This document shows, in pieces, positions 7,937-16,020 of a DNA stretch of 64,000 nt; position 1 is the first letter of the stretch, and each line of letters opens with the position of its first letter. Under the pieces are notes generated by a model. The model was not told the origin of the DNA, did not search any database, and worked only from the letters and a program-made list of their open reading frames with translations. The DNA comes from DATARH01 sp035534855 (GTDB lineage: Bacteria; Pseudomonadota; Alphaproteobacteria; ATCC43930; CGMCC-115725): contig DATLRD010000031.1 in NCBI GenBank assembly GCA_035534855.1, positions 1-64,000 on the forward strand, read 5' to 3'. The position numbers and the translations under genes were made by a program.

Positions 7937-9747
7937 CAGCCTTCTCCCACCTCAGTCTTCGCCGGTACCCGGCGCAGCCGGACCGGCTCCCGGAACCCCT
8001 TTACTGCGGCGGTCTCCTCGCGCGCGCCGAGCGGGCACAGCATCGCGGCAACCTCCGACTCCTGCGCCATCGTCTCCGACAGCACGATGTCCCCGCCGCC
8101 GCTCTCGCCTTGCAAACGCGCCGCCAGATTGACCGTGCGCCCGAAATAGTCGAGCCGGTCGTTGAGTGTCACGGCGATGCACGGCCCGCAATGCACCCCG
8201 AGCTTGACGATGATCGTGCCCTCGTCGACACCGAGCCCCTTGTTGAACGCGGCGATGTCGGCGCGGATTGCGAGCGCCGCCCGCAGCGCGTCGCCCGGGT
8301 TGCTGAATGCCGCCATTACCGCATCGCCGATGGTCTTGACCACCGCGCCGTCGTGCCGGCGCACCGCCCCGGTCAGCACTGCGTAATGCTCGCGCACCCA
8401 GCCGTAGGCGCGCGCGTCGCCGGCCCGATCGTAAAGCTCGCTCGACCCCTTGATATCGGTGAACAACAGCGCGACGCGGCGGACTTCGACCTGGTCGCCG
8501 GGGCGCAGCACGGCATCGGCAAACAGGTCGCGAAACGCCTGCATCGTCGTGACTTCGTGGGCGGTCAGCGCATCGGCGGCCCAGGCGCGGTCCTCGATGA
8601 CCAGCACCCGCGCCGCCGAGCCGGCATTTCGCGCGCGCACCTGCCCAGGCGCGCCGCCCTCGCCCAGCAGCGGGTCGTCGTCGGTCAGCGTGATCTCGGG
8701 CACGACCCCGCCCGCGACGCGAAAATCGGCGCTTCCGACAGGCTCGATCGTGCGCGCGCGATAGGCGCCGTCGGGCAGGTCGGCCGCCAGCGTCACCGCC
8801 GCGCCCGGCGCCAGCGGGTGCTGTACCTTGACGTGCGCGTTGTCGAGCGCGCTTGCCAGGCAGTAGCCGCCGATGCCGAGCGCGCGGATATCGTCGGCCG
8901 GCTCGAACGTGACCTCGACGTTCTGCGTGAAGTCGCGGTCGTAATCGATGTTGCAGCTCGGGCAGTGCGCCCCTTGCGGCAGCTTGTCGAGGCTTGGCGC
9001 AACCAGCTTCGCGCCGCGGCAGCGCGGGCACAGCAGGTCCCAGCGCAGCGCCAAGAGCCCGCTCTTCGCCGCGGCCAGAAAGGTTTCGATGACCGTGCGC
9101 GGCTCCGCCCCCCAGCGCCGCGCCAGCGCCCGCGGCCGCATCCGCGACAGGTCGTGCTCGGTCGCGCCGAGCAGATAATCCGCCAGCTTCTCAGCCTCGC
9201 CATAGCCCTGTTCGACGAGGGTTCGCGCCTGCGCCGCCACGCGCCGCCGCACTATCGCCGGAATGTCGGGCGGCGCTTCCTCGAACCCGCGCGGTTCGCC
9301 CGCTGCGGCGAGCGCCGCCGCCTCGCGGTAGAGCCGGCCGAGCCCCGGACCAAAGCGCCAGCGCAGCACGAGCGCCACCGGCAGTGCCGCGAGCAGGCCG
9401 CCGGTCTCGATCCGTAGGCGATAGCGCGCCCGCGTGCCGCCCGGTTCGGGGTCGAGGGTGATCTCGGCGCTGACGGCGCGCACCGGGCCGCGATGAAACG
9501 CGCGGCGGTGGGCGTAGCGCCGGCCGGCAACCCATTCCGGCACGCCTTCGTCCCACGTCAGGTGCATTCCGAAGCGCCGCGTCTCGCCGGTGCGCCGCAC
9601 CGTACCGTCGGGCTGCGCCGTATCGGTAACGGTGTAGCGCGGCAGGCCCAGCGCCTCGTTAAGCCGCGCGGTGTCGGCGAGGTACGGCCACAGCGCATCG
9701 GGCGGGCTCGGGAAATGCCACTCCCAGACCCGTTCGACGACCCGCAT
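7936..9747 (-). CDS. Class III adenylate/guanylate cyclase with START-like and zinc-ribbon (DUF5939) domains
   Basis: A 603-residue protein. Residues 1-180 look like a START/SRPBCC-type hydrophobic-ligand domain (VWEWHFPSPPDALWPYLAD at the start). A DUF5939-like segment follows with a zinc-ribbon pattern, CPRCRG then CPSCNIDY. The C-terminus, roughly residues 425-585, is a class III cyclase catalytic domain with LLFTDIKGSSELYD (metal-binding Asp), VKTIGDAVMAAF and LDYFGRTVNLAARLQ. It should make cAMP or cGMP in response to a ligand or lipid sensed by the N-terminal part, which is inferred. It is translationally coupled to the 3-hydroxybutyrate dehydrogenase downstream. There is no transmembrane segment, so it is probably soluble. 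Confidence 0.85.
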   Translation of the reverse strand: MRVVERVWEWHFPSPPDALWPYLADTARLNEALGLPRYTVTDTAQPDGTVRRTGETRRFGMHLTWDEGVPEWVAGRRYAHRRAFHRGPVRAVSAEITLDPEPGGTRARYRLRIETGGLLAALPVALVLRWRFGPGLGRLYREAAALAAAGEPRGFEEAPPDIPAIVRRRVAAQARTLVEQGYGEAEKLADYLLGATEHDLSRMRPRALARRWGAEPRTVIETFLAAAKSGLLALRWDLLCPRCRGAKLVAPSLDKLPQGAHCPSCNIDYDRDFTQNVEVTFEPADDIRALGIGGYCLASALDNAHVKVQHPLAPGAAVTLAADLPDGAYRARTIEPVGSADFRVAGGVVPEITLTDDDPLLGEGGAPGQVRARNAGSAARVLVIEDRAWAADALTAHEVTTMQAFRDLFADAVLRPGDQVEVRRVALLFTDIKGSSELYDRAGDARAYGWVREHYAVLTGAVRRHDGAVVKTIGDAVMAAFSNPGDALRAALAIRADIAAFNKGLGVDEGTIIVKLGVHCGPCIAVTLNDRLDYFGRTVNLAARLQGESGGGDIVLSETMAQESEVAAMLCPLGAREETAAVKGFREPVRLRRVPAKTEVGEG

Positions 9748-9862
9748 CCGTTCCCCCGCCGCGGCTTTTCGAGCACACTCTAGCCCGCAACCGCGCCGGT
9801 TCCTATCGCAACCCCGCTGGATCGCATTTGCATCGCGCGCGCCGCCGGGCTAAGCAGACGCC

Positions 9863-10204
9863 ATGCCACCGAAACGCAACCCGCTGGGCCTCAACCCGCT
9901 CCAGCTCAAGACGCTGACCCTGTTGCAGGAGTTGGCGCGGATCGCCGGCAAACCGCCGGCCGACGACGAGCCGGGCGTCGCCATCACCGAATTGCCCGAC
10001 CCGCACGGCGACCATTTCCATATGGGCGAAGCCGTCGTCGCGGCGCGCGACGCGACCGGGCTGCGCAACCCCTCTGTCTGGACCGCGCTCGAACGCAAGG
10101 GCCTGATCCGTCCGAAGCTGCCCGACGCGGTGATCGTGACCCCGCTCGGCCAGGAATACGACACCGGCCTCAAGGATGCGATCCTGCACAAGAGCGGGCA
10201 TTAG
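9863..10204 (+). CDS. Conserved hypothetical protein, 113 aa
   Basis: A 113-residue soluble protein beginning MPPKRNPLGLNPLQLKTLTLLQELA. I recognise no domain of known function. The sequence LQLKTLTLLQELARIAG is a likely helix, and the C-terminal ALERKGLIRPKLPDAVIVTPLGQEYD looks like the recognition helix and wing of a small winged-helix fold, but this is only an impression. Codon use and composition match the neighbours, and the gene fits neatly between a divergent cyclase and a convergent HAD hydrolase, so it is probably real. Confidence 0.65.
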   Translation: MPPKRNPLGLNPLQLKTLTLLQELARIAGKPPADDEPGVAITELPDPHGDHFHMGEAVVAARDATGLRNPSVWTALERKGLIRPKLPDAVIVTPLGQEYDTGLKDAILHKSGH

Positions 10205-10213
10205 CGCCGCGAG

Positions 10214-11074
10214 TCACCACACGAAGCGCTGGGTCACCCCGACCGGGTTGAGCCCGGCGGTGTCGAGCGCCGCGGCGACGCGGCCGGGGTCGAGCGCCCC
10301 GCCCTCGCCAAACTCGCCGGCATGCACCCCGCCGGTGACGAAGAGGCTGGCGATGCCGGCCGCCTTGGCCCCGGCGATATCGGTGCGCAGCGAATCGCCG
10401 ATCGCCAGGAGACGTGTCTTGTCGGCGATGCTGAGCAGCGACAGACAGCTTTCATAAACCGACGGGTGCGGCTTACCGTGCCAGCGCACGGTGCCGCCGA
10501 TCGCTTCGTAATGCTGCGCCAGCGCCCCGGCGCACAGCGCCGGCCTGCCGGCGTGCATGACGACGAGGTCGGGGTTTGCGCACACCATCGGCAGCCGGCG
10601 CGCAGCCGCGGCGCGCAGCACCGGGTCGTAATCGGCGATCGTGTCGTCCCACCCGGCCGGGCCGGTGTTGAGGATGAAGTCGGCGGCCTCGACCGTATCG
10701 ACGATCGCCAGCCCCAGCCCCTCGCGGATTTCGAGATCGCGGTCGGAGCAGATGTGCAGACAGCTTCGGCCGAGCGCGGCATAGAACGGGTCGTCGCTCC
10801 GGTGCAGGTACTGCCACGCCTCTTCGCCCGACGACATGATCCCGTGATAGAGCCGCGCCGGCACGCCGATCGCGGCGATGCGGCGGCCGACATCATCGGA
10901 CCGCCGCGGCGCGTTCGACAGCAGCACGACGCGCTTTCCGCCGCCGATGAGCCGCTCCATGCAGTCGAGCACGCCGGGAAACGGCGCCACGCCGTCATGC
11001 ACCACCCCCCACAGATCGAGGATGAACCCGTCATACTCGGCGGCCAGTTCGTGCATCCCGGCGATCATTTCCAC
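10214..11074 (-). CDS. TIGR01459-type HAD superfamily class IIA hydrolase
   Basis: A HAD phosphatase-like protein of about 286 residues with the nucleophile motif YDGFILDLWGVVHDG, motif II LLSNAPRR, and motif III/IV LLAIGDSLRTDIAGAKAAG near the C-terminus. The FILDLWGVVHDGV form is typical of the TIGR01459 subfamily, whose substrate is unknown; relatives are NagD-like nucleotide or sugar phosphatases. I chose the GTG that follows GGGAG by five bases. An ATG two codons later and an upstream ATG (11098) are alternatives. Predicted cytoplasmic. It runs convergent with the 113-residue gene. Confidence 0.82.
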   Translation of the reverse strand: MEMIAGMHELAAEYDGFILDLWGVVHDGVAPFPGVLDCMERLIGGGKRVVLLSNAPRRSDDVGRRIAAIGVPARLYHGIMSSGEEAWQYLHRSDDPFYAALGRSCLHICSDRDLEIREGLGLAIVDTVEAADFILNTGPAGWDDTIADYDPVLRAAAARRLPMVCANPDLVVMHAGRPALCAGALAQHYEAIGGTVRWHGKPHPSVYESCLSLLSIADKTRLLAIGDSLRTDIAGAKAAGIASLFVTGGVHAGEFGEGGALDPGRVAAALDTAGLNPVGVTQRFVW

Positions 11075-11102
11075 GGTCACTCCCTCGCCTCTCCGCATCG
11101 TC

Positions 11103-11163
11103 GTCCCGGCGCAGGCGCAGGCCGGGACCCACGCCTGCCGTGGATACCGGCCTTCGCCGGTAT
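11103..11163. repeat. REP/BIME-like paired palindromes
   Basis: Two perfect eight-base-pair hairpins lie back to back: GTCCCGGC/GCCGGGAC, and ATACCGGC/GCCGGTAT with a CTTC loop. This is the usual alphaproteobacterial intergenic element of the 'cccggcgaaggccggg' type. It sits between the HAD hydrolase and pyrD. A related element occurs inside the suf operon at about 45.0 kb. Confidence 0.75.
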
Positions 11164-11194
11164 GACGAGTATAGAGGGCCTCAGCCGTTGCCGC

Positions 11195-12250
11195 TCACGC
11201 CTTGCACCCGCTGCCGACCGCCTCGGCGACCGTCGTGAACCCGTCGCGCCGCAACAGGTCGGCGAGCCCCTGTTTGATCCGCGGCACCAGCCCCGCCCCG
11301 GCGAATACCAGCCCGGTATATAGCTGCACCAGCGACGCGCCGGCGCGGATCTTGGCGTAGGCGTCCTCGGCACTGGCGATCCCGCCGACGCCAACCAGCG
11401 GGATGCGCCCCTCAGTCAGCCGGTAAATCTCGGCAAGCACCGCCGTCGAGCAGGCCAACAGCGGCCGGCCGCTGAGCCCGCCGGCCTCGCCGGCTGCGGC
11501 GCTCTTCAGCCCGCCCGGGCGGGCGATCGTCGTGTTGGCGACAATGATCCCGTCGACCGCGCGCTCCAGCGCCACTGCGGCGATATCAGCGGCCTCCCTG
11601 GGGCCGAGATCGGGGGCGATCTTGATCAGCAGCGGCACCGCGACGCCGCTGTCGTGCCGGGCCACCAGCACCGCCGCGACCAGCGCATCGAGCGCCTCGC
11701 GCGCCTGCAGATCGCGCAGCCCCGGGGTGTTGGGCGACGAGACGTTGACGACGAGGTAATCCGCCAGCGGCGCCGCGCGCCGCACGCCTGCGGCATAATC
11801 GGCAGCGGCATCGGTGCTGTCGCGGTTCTTGCCCAGGTTGACCCCGACGATGCCGCGCCGCTGTCGCTTCCCAAGCCGCGCGACGACGCCTCCGAGCCCG
11901 CCGCTGTTGAACCCCAGCCGGTTGATCAGCGCCTCGTCCTCGACGAGGCGAAACAGCCGCGGCTTCGGATTGCCCGGCTGCGGCCGCGGCGTCACCGTGC
12001 CGATCTCGACAAAGCCGAAGCCCAGCCGCAGCAACGCGTCGGGCACGCGGGCGTCCTTGTCGAGCCCCGCCGCCAGCCCGACCGGATTGGGAAAATCACG
12101 GCCCCACAGGGTTTGCGCGAGGCTCGGCGGGTCCATTGCTGCCGCGGCGCCGGCGAGCCCCCATTCGAGGGCGCGCAGCGTCAGTTCGTGCGCGGTCTCC
12201 GGCGGCAGCGCGAACAGCAGTGGCCGGATCAGCGGATAGAAATCAGGCAC
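11195..12250 (-). CDS. pyrD: Dihydroorotate dehydrogenase (quinone), class 2
   Basis: About 351 residues, matching the membrane-associated class 2 dihydroorotate dehydrogenase of pyrimidine synthesis, which oxidises dihydroorotate with FMN and passes electrons to quinone. Motifs are the N-terminal DFYPLIRPLLFALPPETAHEL membrane-association segment, GLAAGLDKDARV, FVEIGTVTPRPQPGNPKPR, the catalytic NVSSPNTPGLRDLQ (Ser base) and LVGVGGIASAEDAYAKI near the end. I place the start at the GTG that gives MPDFYPLIRP, five bases after the stop of the upstream hydratase gene. The longer open frame upstream is out of phase with that gene and is not coding. Confidence 0.92.
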   Translation of the reverse strand: MPDFYPLIRPLLFALPPETAHELTLRALEWGLAGAAAAMDPPSLAQTLWGRDFPNPVGLAAGLDKDARVPDALLRLGFGFVEIGTVTPRPQPGNPKPRLFRLVEDEALINRLGFNSGGLGGVVARLGKRQRRGIVGVNLGKNRDSTDAAADYAAGVRRAAPLADYLVVNVSSPNTPGLRDLQAREALDALVAAVLVARHDSGVAVPLLIKIAPDLGPREAADIAAVALERAVDGIIVANTTIARPGGLKSAAAGEAGGLSGRPLLACSTAVLAEIYRLTEGRIPLVGVGGIASAEDAYAKIRAGASLVQLYTGLVFAGAGLVPRIKQGLADLLRRDGFTTVAEAVGSGCKA

Positions 12251-12255
12251 GCCAC

Positions 12256-13041
12256 TCAGCTCAGCACCAGCTCGGCCTGTCCCAAGCCGTCGATCGTCAC
12301 GACGCAATCGTCGCCGGCCGCCGGAAACTGCGTCGCGACCAGGCTGCCGGTCATCACCACCTGCCCGCGCCGCAGCGGGTTGCCCTCGGCGGCGCGGCGG
12401 TTGGCGAGCCAGGCGAGTGCGTTGAGCGGGTGGCCGAGCGCGTCGGCGCCGACCCCCGCGCCGATCTCGCGGCCGTTGATCGCCAGCCGTGCGGCCACTT
12501 CGCCGAGTTCGCGCCGCCGCCAGTCGCGTACCGGTGGGCCGAGCACGATCCCGGCGTTCCACGCATTGCCGGCAATCAGCGCCGCCGCGGTGATGCGCTT
12601 GTAGTCGTAGCGCAAATCCTCGATCAGCTCGATCGCGGCCATACAGCTTTCGACCGCGCCGGAAACGCGCTCGCGGTCGCCGCCCTGCGGCAGATCCTCG
12701 CCGAGCCGCACCGCGATCTCGGTCTCGATCCCCAGCCGGCAGAAATCGGCAGCGCGCAGCCGCGCGGTGCCGTGATGCACCTCGTGGGTGAAGATCGCGC
12801 CATAGCAGGGCTCGTCGATCCCGCACAATTGCTGCATAACCCTCGTGGTAATCGCGATCTTGAACCCGGCGACTGGCCCGCGCGGACCGGCCGCTGCGAT
12901 CGCCTCATAGGCGGCGCGAACCGCATAAGCCTCGTCGAGGCCGGCGGGGCAAAGCTCGGCCGGCAGCACGTCGACCGGCCGCCGCTCGCGAAACAGCGCG
13001 ACAATGCGTTCGGCCTTCTGGCATGGCGTCAGATCGGGCAT
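12256..13041 (-). CDS. 2-keto-4-pentenoate hydratase-like protein (FAH superfamily)
   Basis: A 261-residue member of the fumarylacetoacetate hydrolase superfamily, close to 2-keto-4-pentenoate hydratase and 4-oxalocrotonate decarboxylase of meta-cleavage pathways. The acidic metal-binding pattern is visible as RLGIETEIAVRLGEDLP with SCMAAIELIEDLRYD, and GQVVMTGSLVATQFPAAGDD is the conserved C-terminal block. AGGAGG eight bases upstream fixes the start at MPDLTPCQ, fourteen codons inside the longest frame. No other catabolic genes surround it, so the substrate is uncertain. It is likely cotranscribed with pyrD, five bases away. Confidence 0.82.
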   Translation of the reverse strand: MPDLTPCQKAERIVALFRERRPVDVLPAELCPAGLDEAYAVRAAYEAIAAAGPRGPVAGFKIAITTRVMQQLCGIDEPCYGAIFTHEVHHGTARLRAADFCRLGIETEIAVRLGEDLPQGGDRERVSGAVESCMAAIELIEDLRYDYKRITAAALIAGNAWNAGIVLGPPVRDWRRRELGEVAARLAINGREIGAGVGADALGHPLNALAWLANRRAAEGNPLRRGQVVMTGSLVATQFPAAGDDCVVTIDGLGQAELVLS

Positions 13042-13159
13042 TCGGGGCGCCTCCTGGTTCCGCGCCGGTAGGGCGGGCGGCACGCCGGCACTTTATCTTG
13101 CCGGCTCTGTTAGCGGCACGTAGAAACGGCGGCGCGCCCGCCCGCAGCCCATCGGCATC

Positions 13160-13780
13160 ATGGACGCTCTTGTTCAATCCGTGCTTGAGTTTGTCGCCGC
13201 GCATAGCGGCTGGGCGGTCGTCGCGATGTTCATCGCGGCGTTCGGCGAATCGTTTGTCTTCGTCAGCCTGCTGTTTCCCGGAACCACGCTGCTGATCGCC
13301 GCCGGCACGCTGGTCTCAAAGGGCACCCTGCCCTATTGGCCGGTGCTGATCGGCTCGGTGGTCGGCGCGACGCTCGGCGACTGGGTGTCGTACTGGCTGG
13401 GTCGGCGCTTTGGCGGGAGCATTGCCCGGCTGTGGCCGTTCAGCCGCAACCCCGACATGCTGGGGCGCGGCATTCGCTTCTTTCAACGGAACGGCGGCAA
13501 GAGCGTCTTCATCGGCCGGTTCTTCGGCCCGCTGCGCGCGGTGATCCCGCTCGCCGCCGGGATCATGCAGATGCCGGGGGGATGGTTCGGCGTCGCCAAT
13601 GTCGGCTCGGCGCTGGTCTGGGCGCCGATGCTGCTGTTTGCCGGCGATGTCGTCGGCAAGGCCGGCGAACGGATCATCGGCTCGGCCAATACCCTTGCGG
13701 TGCTGTTCGGTGGGATCACCGTGATCGGCATCGGCGGCCTCGCCTGGGCCGCGCTGCGCGCCCGCCGGCCCAAGCTCTAG
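13160..13780 (+). CDS. DedA family membrane protein
   Basis: A 206-residue integral membrane protein of the DedA/VTT family, whose members act in flippase-like lipid handling and envelope homeostasis. Family features visible are the N-terminal GESFVFVSLLFPGTTLLIAAG, GATLGDWVSYWLGRRFG, and the conserved FIGRFFGPLRAVIPLAAGIMQM arginine-glycine motif. Several hydrophobic stretches make four to five membrane spans. It starts 118 bases after the divergent hydratase gene and converges with the hydrolase on the other strand. Confidence 0.88.
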   Translation: MDALVQSVLEFVAAHSGWAVVAMFIAAFGESFVFVSLLFPGTTLLIAAGTLVSKGTLPYWPVLIGSVVGATLGDWVSYWLGRRFGGSIARLWPFSRNPDMLGRGIRFFQRNGGKSVFIGRFFGPLRAVIPLAAGIMQMPGGWFGVANVGSALVWAPMLLFAGDVVGKAGERIIGSANTLAVLFGGITVIGIGGLAWAALRARRPKL

Positions 13781-13824
13781 GAACGCCAACGCCTCACCGG
13801 TGCGATGCCGCTGTGTCTCGCGGC

Positions 13825-14514
13825 CTATCGGCCGCGCGCCGACGGCGTCGCGGCCGCCGGCTCGGCCCCGGTGGCGGAGGGCAGGTGGTCGGCGATATAG
13901 CCGTCGACATGCTTTGTCACCAGGTCGAGCTGATCGGCAAAGAAATGGTCGGCGCCGGCGATCTTGCGAAAGTCGATCTTGATGTCGCGCTGGTGCGACA
14001 GCTTCTGCACCAGCTTCTGCACAGATTCCGCCGGCACCAGCGCGTCGGCATCGCCCTGCAGGATGAGGCCCGACGACGGGCACGGCGCGAGAAACGTGAA
14101 ATCGTACTGGTTCGCCGGCGGCGAGACGGAGATGAACGCCTCGATCTCGGGCCGGCGCATCAGCAGCTGCATGCCGATCCACGCGCCAAACGAATAGCCG
14201 GCGACCCAGCAGGTCTCGGCGTTGGCGTTGTAGGTCTGCAGCCAGTCGAGCGCCGCCGCCGCGTCGGCCAGTTCCCCCTCGCCGCGGTCAAAGCTGCCCT
14301 GGCTGCGCCCGACCCCGCGAAAATTGAACCGCAACGTCGAGAACCCACGCTTCACAAAACATTGGTACAGCGCATAGACCATCCGATTGTTCATTGCCCC
14401 GCCGTGCAGCGGGTGCGGGTGCAGCACCAGCGCCATGGGCGCATTTGTCCGGCGCGCGTGATGGTAGCGGCCTTCGAGCCGCCCCTCCGGACCATTGAAA
14501 ATTACGTCAGGCAT
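13825..14514 (-). CDS. Alpha/beta hydrolase, small dienelactone-hydrolase-like
   Basis: A 229-residue alpha/beta hydrolase. The strand-loop ALVLHPHPLHGGAMNN, the RFNFRGVGRSQG segment, the nucleophile elbow GYSFGAWIG (GxSxG), a later Asp in LILQGDADALVP and the His in AGADHFFADQ give a complete triad. Proteins with the HPHPLHGG signature are widespread in alphaproteobacteria and poorly characterised; the substrate is unknown. It has no signal peptide. It is divergent from cysE, with about 190 bases between them. Confidence 0.8.
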   Translation of the reverse strand: MPDVIFNGPEGRLEGRYHHARRTNAPMALVLHPHPLHGGAMNNRMVYALYQCFVKRGFSTLRFNFRGVGRSQGSFDRGEGELADAAAALDWLQTYNANAETCWVAGYSFGAWIGMQLLMRRPEIEAFISVSPPANQYDFTFLAPCPSSGLILQGDADALVPAESVQKLVQKLSHQRDIKIDFRKIAGADHFFADQLDLVTKHVDGYIADHLPSATGAEPAAATPSARGR

Positions 14515-14701
14515 TGTGCTTTCCGTTCATACCCCACTAATTGGGTCGGATATCGATCCTCACGGTTGCCTATGGCCCAGTGCCATATGCGCCGCTTACT
14601 TGATTGCGTTAGTCGGAGAATTATATCTTCTTCCCGAATGCGATGAGCCGTGGGGGGCAGAGCGGCGCATTGCCGGCAGCGACTGTAACATAGGGATGGC
14701 G

Positions 14702-15460
14702 ATGCCTTTCAAGAAGCTGCGCGACGAAATTGACGCGACGCTGGCGCGCGATCCCGCAGCCCGGTCGCGCACCGAGGTCGTGCTGTGCTACCCCGGGTTC
14801 CAGGCGCTGCGGTTCTATCACGCCGCGCACTGGCTTTGGCTGCATCACCGCTATCTGCTCGCGCGGTTCGTCTCGCATCTCGGGCGGATGATGACCGGCA
14901 TCGAAATCCACCCCGGCGCGACGATCGGCCGGCGCCTGTTCATCGACCACGGCATGAGCGTGGTGATCGGCGAGACCTGCGAGATCGGCGACGACTGCAC
15001 TCTGTACAGCGGGGTGACCCTGGGCGGCACGCGCCCTTCAGCCGACCAGAGCGGGCAGAAGCGCCATCCGACGCTGGGCAACAACGTCATCGTCGGCTCC
15101 GGCGCGCAGGTGCTGGGACCGCATCGTATCGGCGACGGCGCGCGCATCGGCGCCGCAGCGGTGGTGATCGGGCCGGTGCCCGACGGCGCGACGATGGTCG
15201 GCAACCCGGCGCGCCAAGCCGCCCGCCGACACCCCGCCGGCGAGGCGGAACCGAAATTCGTTCCCTACGGGGTCAGCGGCGAGATGCCCGACCCGGTTGC
15301 CCGCGCCCTCAACGGGCTGCTCGGCGAGGTTGCCAGCCTGCGCGCCCGGCTCGAAGAAGCCGAGCGCGCGCTGGCCGCGCCACGCGCCGCGGGCGACGGC
15401 TCCGCGGCGCCAAGGGCCGAGGGCGAGGCCGAATCGACCGGCTGCGAGCGGATGACGTGA
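14702..15460 (+). CDS. cysE: Serine O-acetyltransferase
   Basis: A 252-residue CysE-type enzyme making O-acetylserine from serine and acetyl-CoA, the sulfur-accepting precursor of cysteine. The left-handed beta-helix hexapeptide region contains IEIHPGATIGRRLFIDHGM, GETCEIGDDCTLYSGVTLGG and RHPTLGNNVIVGSGAQVLG. An Ala/Arg-rich, probably coiled C-terminal tail follows. I chose the second of two close ATGs (MPFKKLRD), for which AGGG is better spaced; a longer frame upstream is unlikely to be used. It lies 25 bases upstream of iscR, which links cysteine supply to Fe-S assembly in one transcript. Confidence 0.9.
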   Translation: MPFKKLRDEIDATLARDPAARSRTEVVLCYPGFQALRFYHAAHWLWLHHRYLLARFVSHLGRMMTGIEIHPGATIGRRLFIDHGMSVVIGETCEIGDDCTLYSGVTLGGTRPSADQSGQKRHPTLGNNVIVGSGAQVLGPHRIGDGARIGAAAVVIGPVPDGATMVGNPARQAARRHPAGEAEPKFVPYGVSGEMPDPVARALNGLLGEVASLRARLEEAERALAAPRAAGDGSAAPRAEGEAESTGCERMT

Positions 15461-15485
15461 GCAGGCGTCGCGGGAGGCTTGGGCG

Positions 15486-15962
15486 ATGAAGCTCAGCACC
15501 AAGGGCCGCTATGCGGTGATGGCGATGGTCGACCTCGCCCAGCACAGCAACGGCGCGCCGGTGTCGCTCGCCGATATCGCCGAGCGCCAGGAGATTTCGC
15601 TGTCCTACCTCGAACAGCTGTTTGCCAAGCTGCGCCGCGGCGGCTTGGTCAAGAGCGTGCGCGGCCCGGGCGGAGGCTACCTGCTGTCGCACGACCGCGA
15701 CGACACCCGCATCGCCGACATCATCATCGCCGTCGACGAGCCGATTCGCACGATCCGCTGCACGCCGGGCCAGGCGCTCGGCTGCCGCGGAGACCGCAGC
15801 CGGTGCCTCACCCACGATCTGTGGGAGGAATTGAGCAACCAGATCCATCTCTACCTGAGCTCGGTCTCGCTCGGCGACGTGTGCGAAAAGCGGGTGCTCG
15901 GCACAAGCGGGCTGGTGCAGCGCCGGGCCTATAGCGCGATGGCCGCGGCCGACGGCTCGTGA
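15486..15962 (+). CDS. iscR: Rrf2-family Fe-S cluster regulator IscR
   Basis: A 158-residue Rrf2 repressor. The N-terminal winged helix is seen in MKLSTKGRYAVMAMVDLA and ISLSYLEQLFAKLRRGGLVKSVRGPGGGY. The cluster-binding loop contains Cys92, Cys100 and Cys107 with His110, matching the three Cys plus His ligands of IscR, with slightly longer spacings than the E. coli protein. Apo- and holo-forms would regulate the isc and probably suf genes. GGGAGG lies seven bases before the ATG. It begins the isc block cysE-iscR-desulfurase-iscS-iscA. Confidence 0.9.
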   Translation: MKLSTKGRYAVMAMVDLAQHSNGAPVSLADIAERQEISLSYLEQLFAKLRRGGLVKSVRGPGGGYLLSHDRDDTRIADIIIAVDEPIRTIRCTPGQALGCRGDRSRCLTHDLWEELSNQIHLYLSSVSLGDVCEKRVLGTSGLVQRRAYSAMAAADGS

Positions 15963-16020
15963 CGCCGCATGGCCCGCGGTGAGAAGGAGCTTTTATAACG
16001 GTGATCTTGTGACCAGGCCG

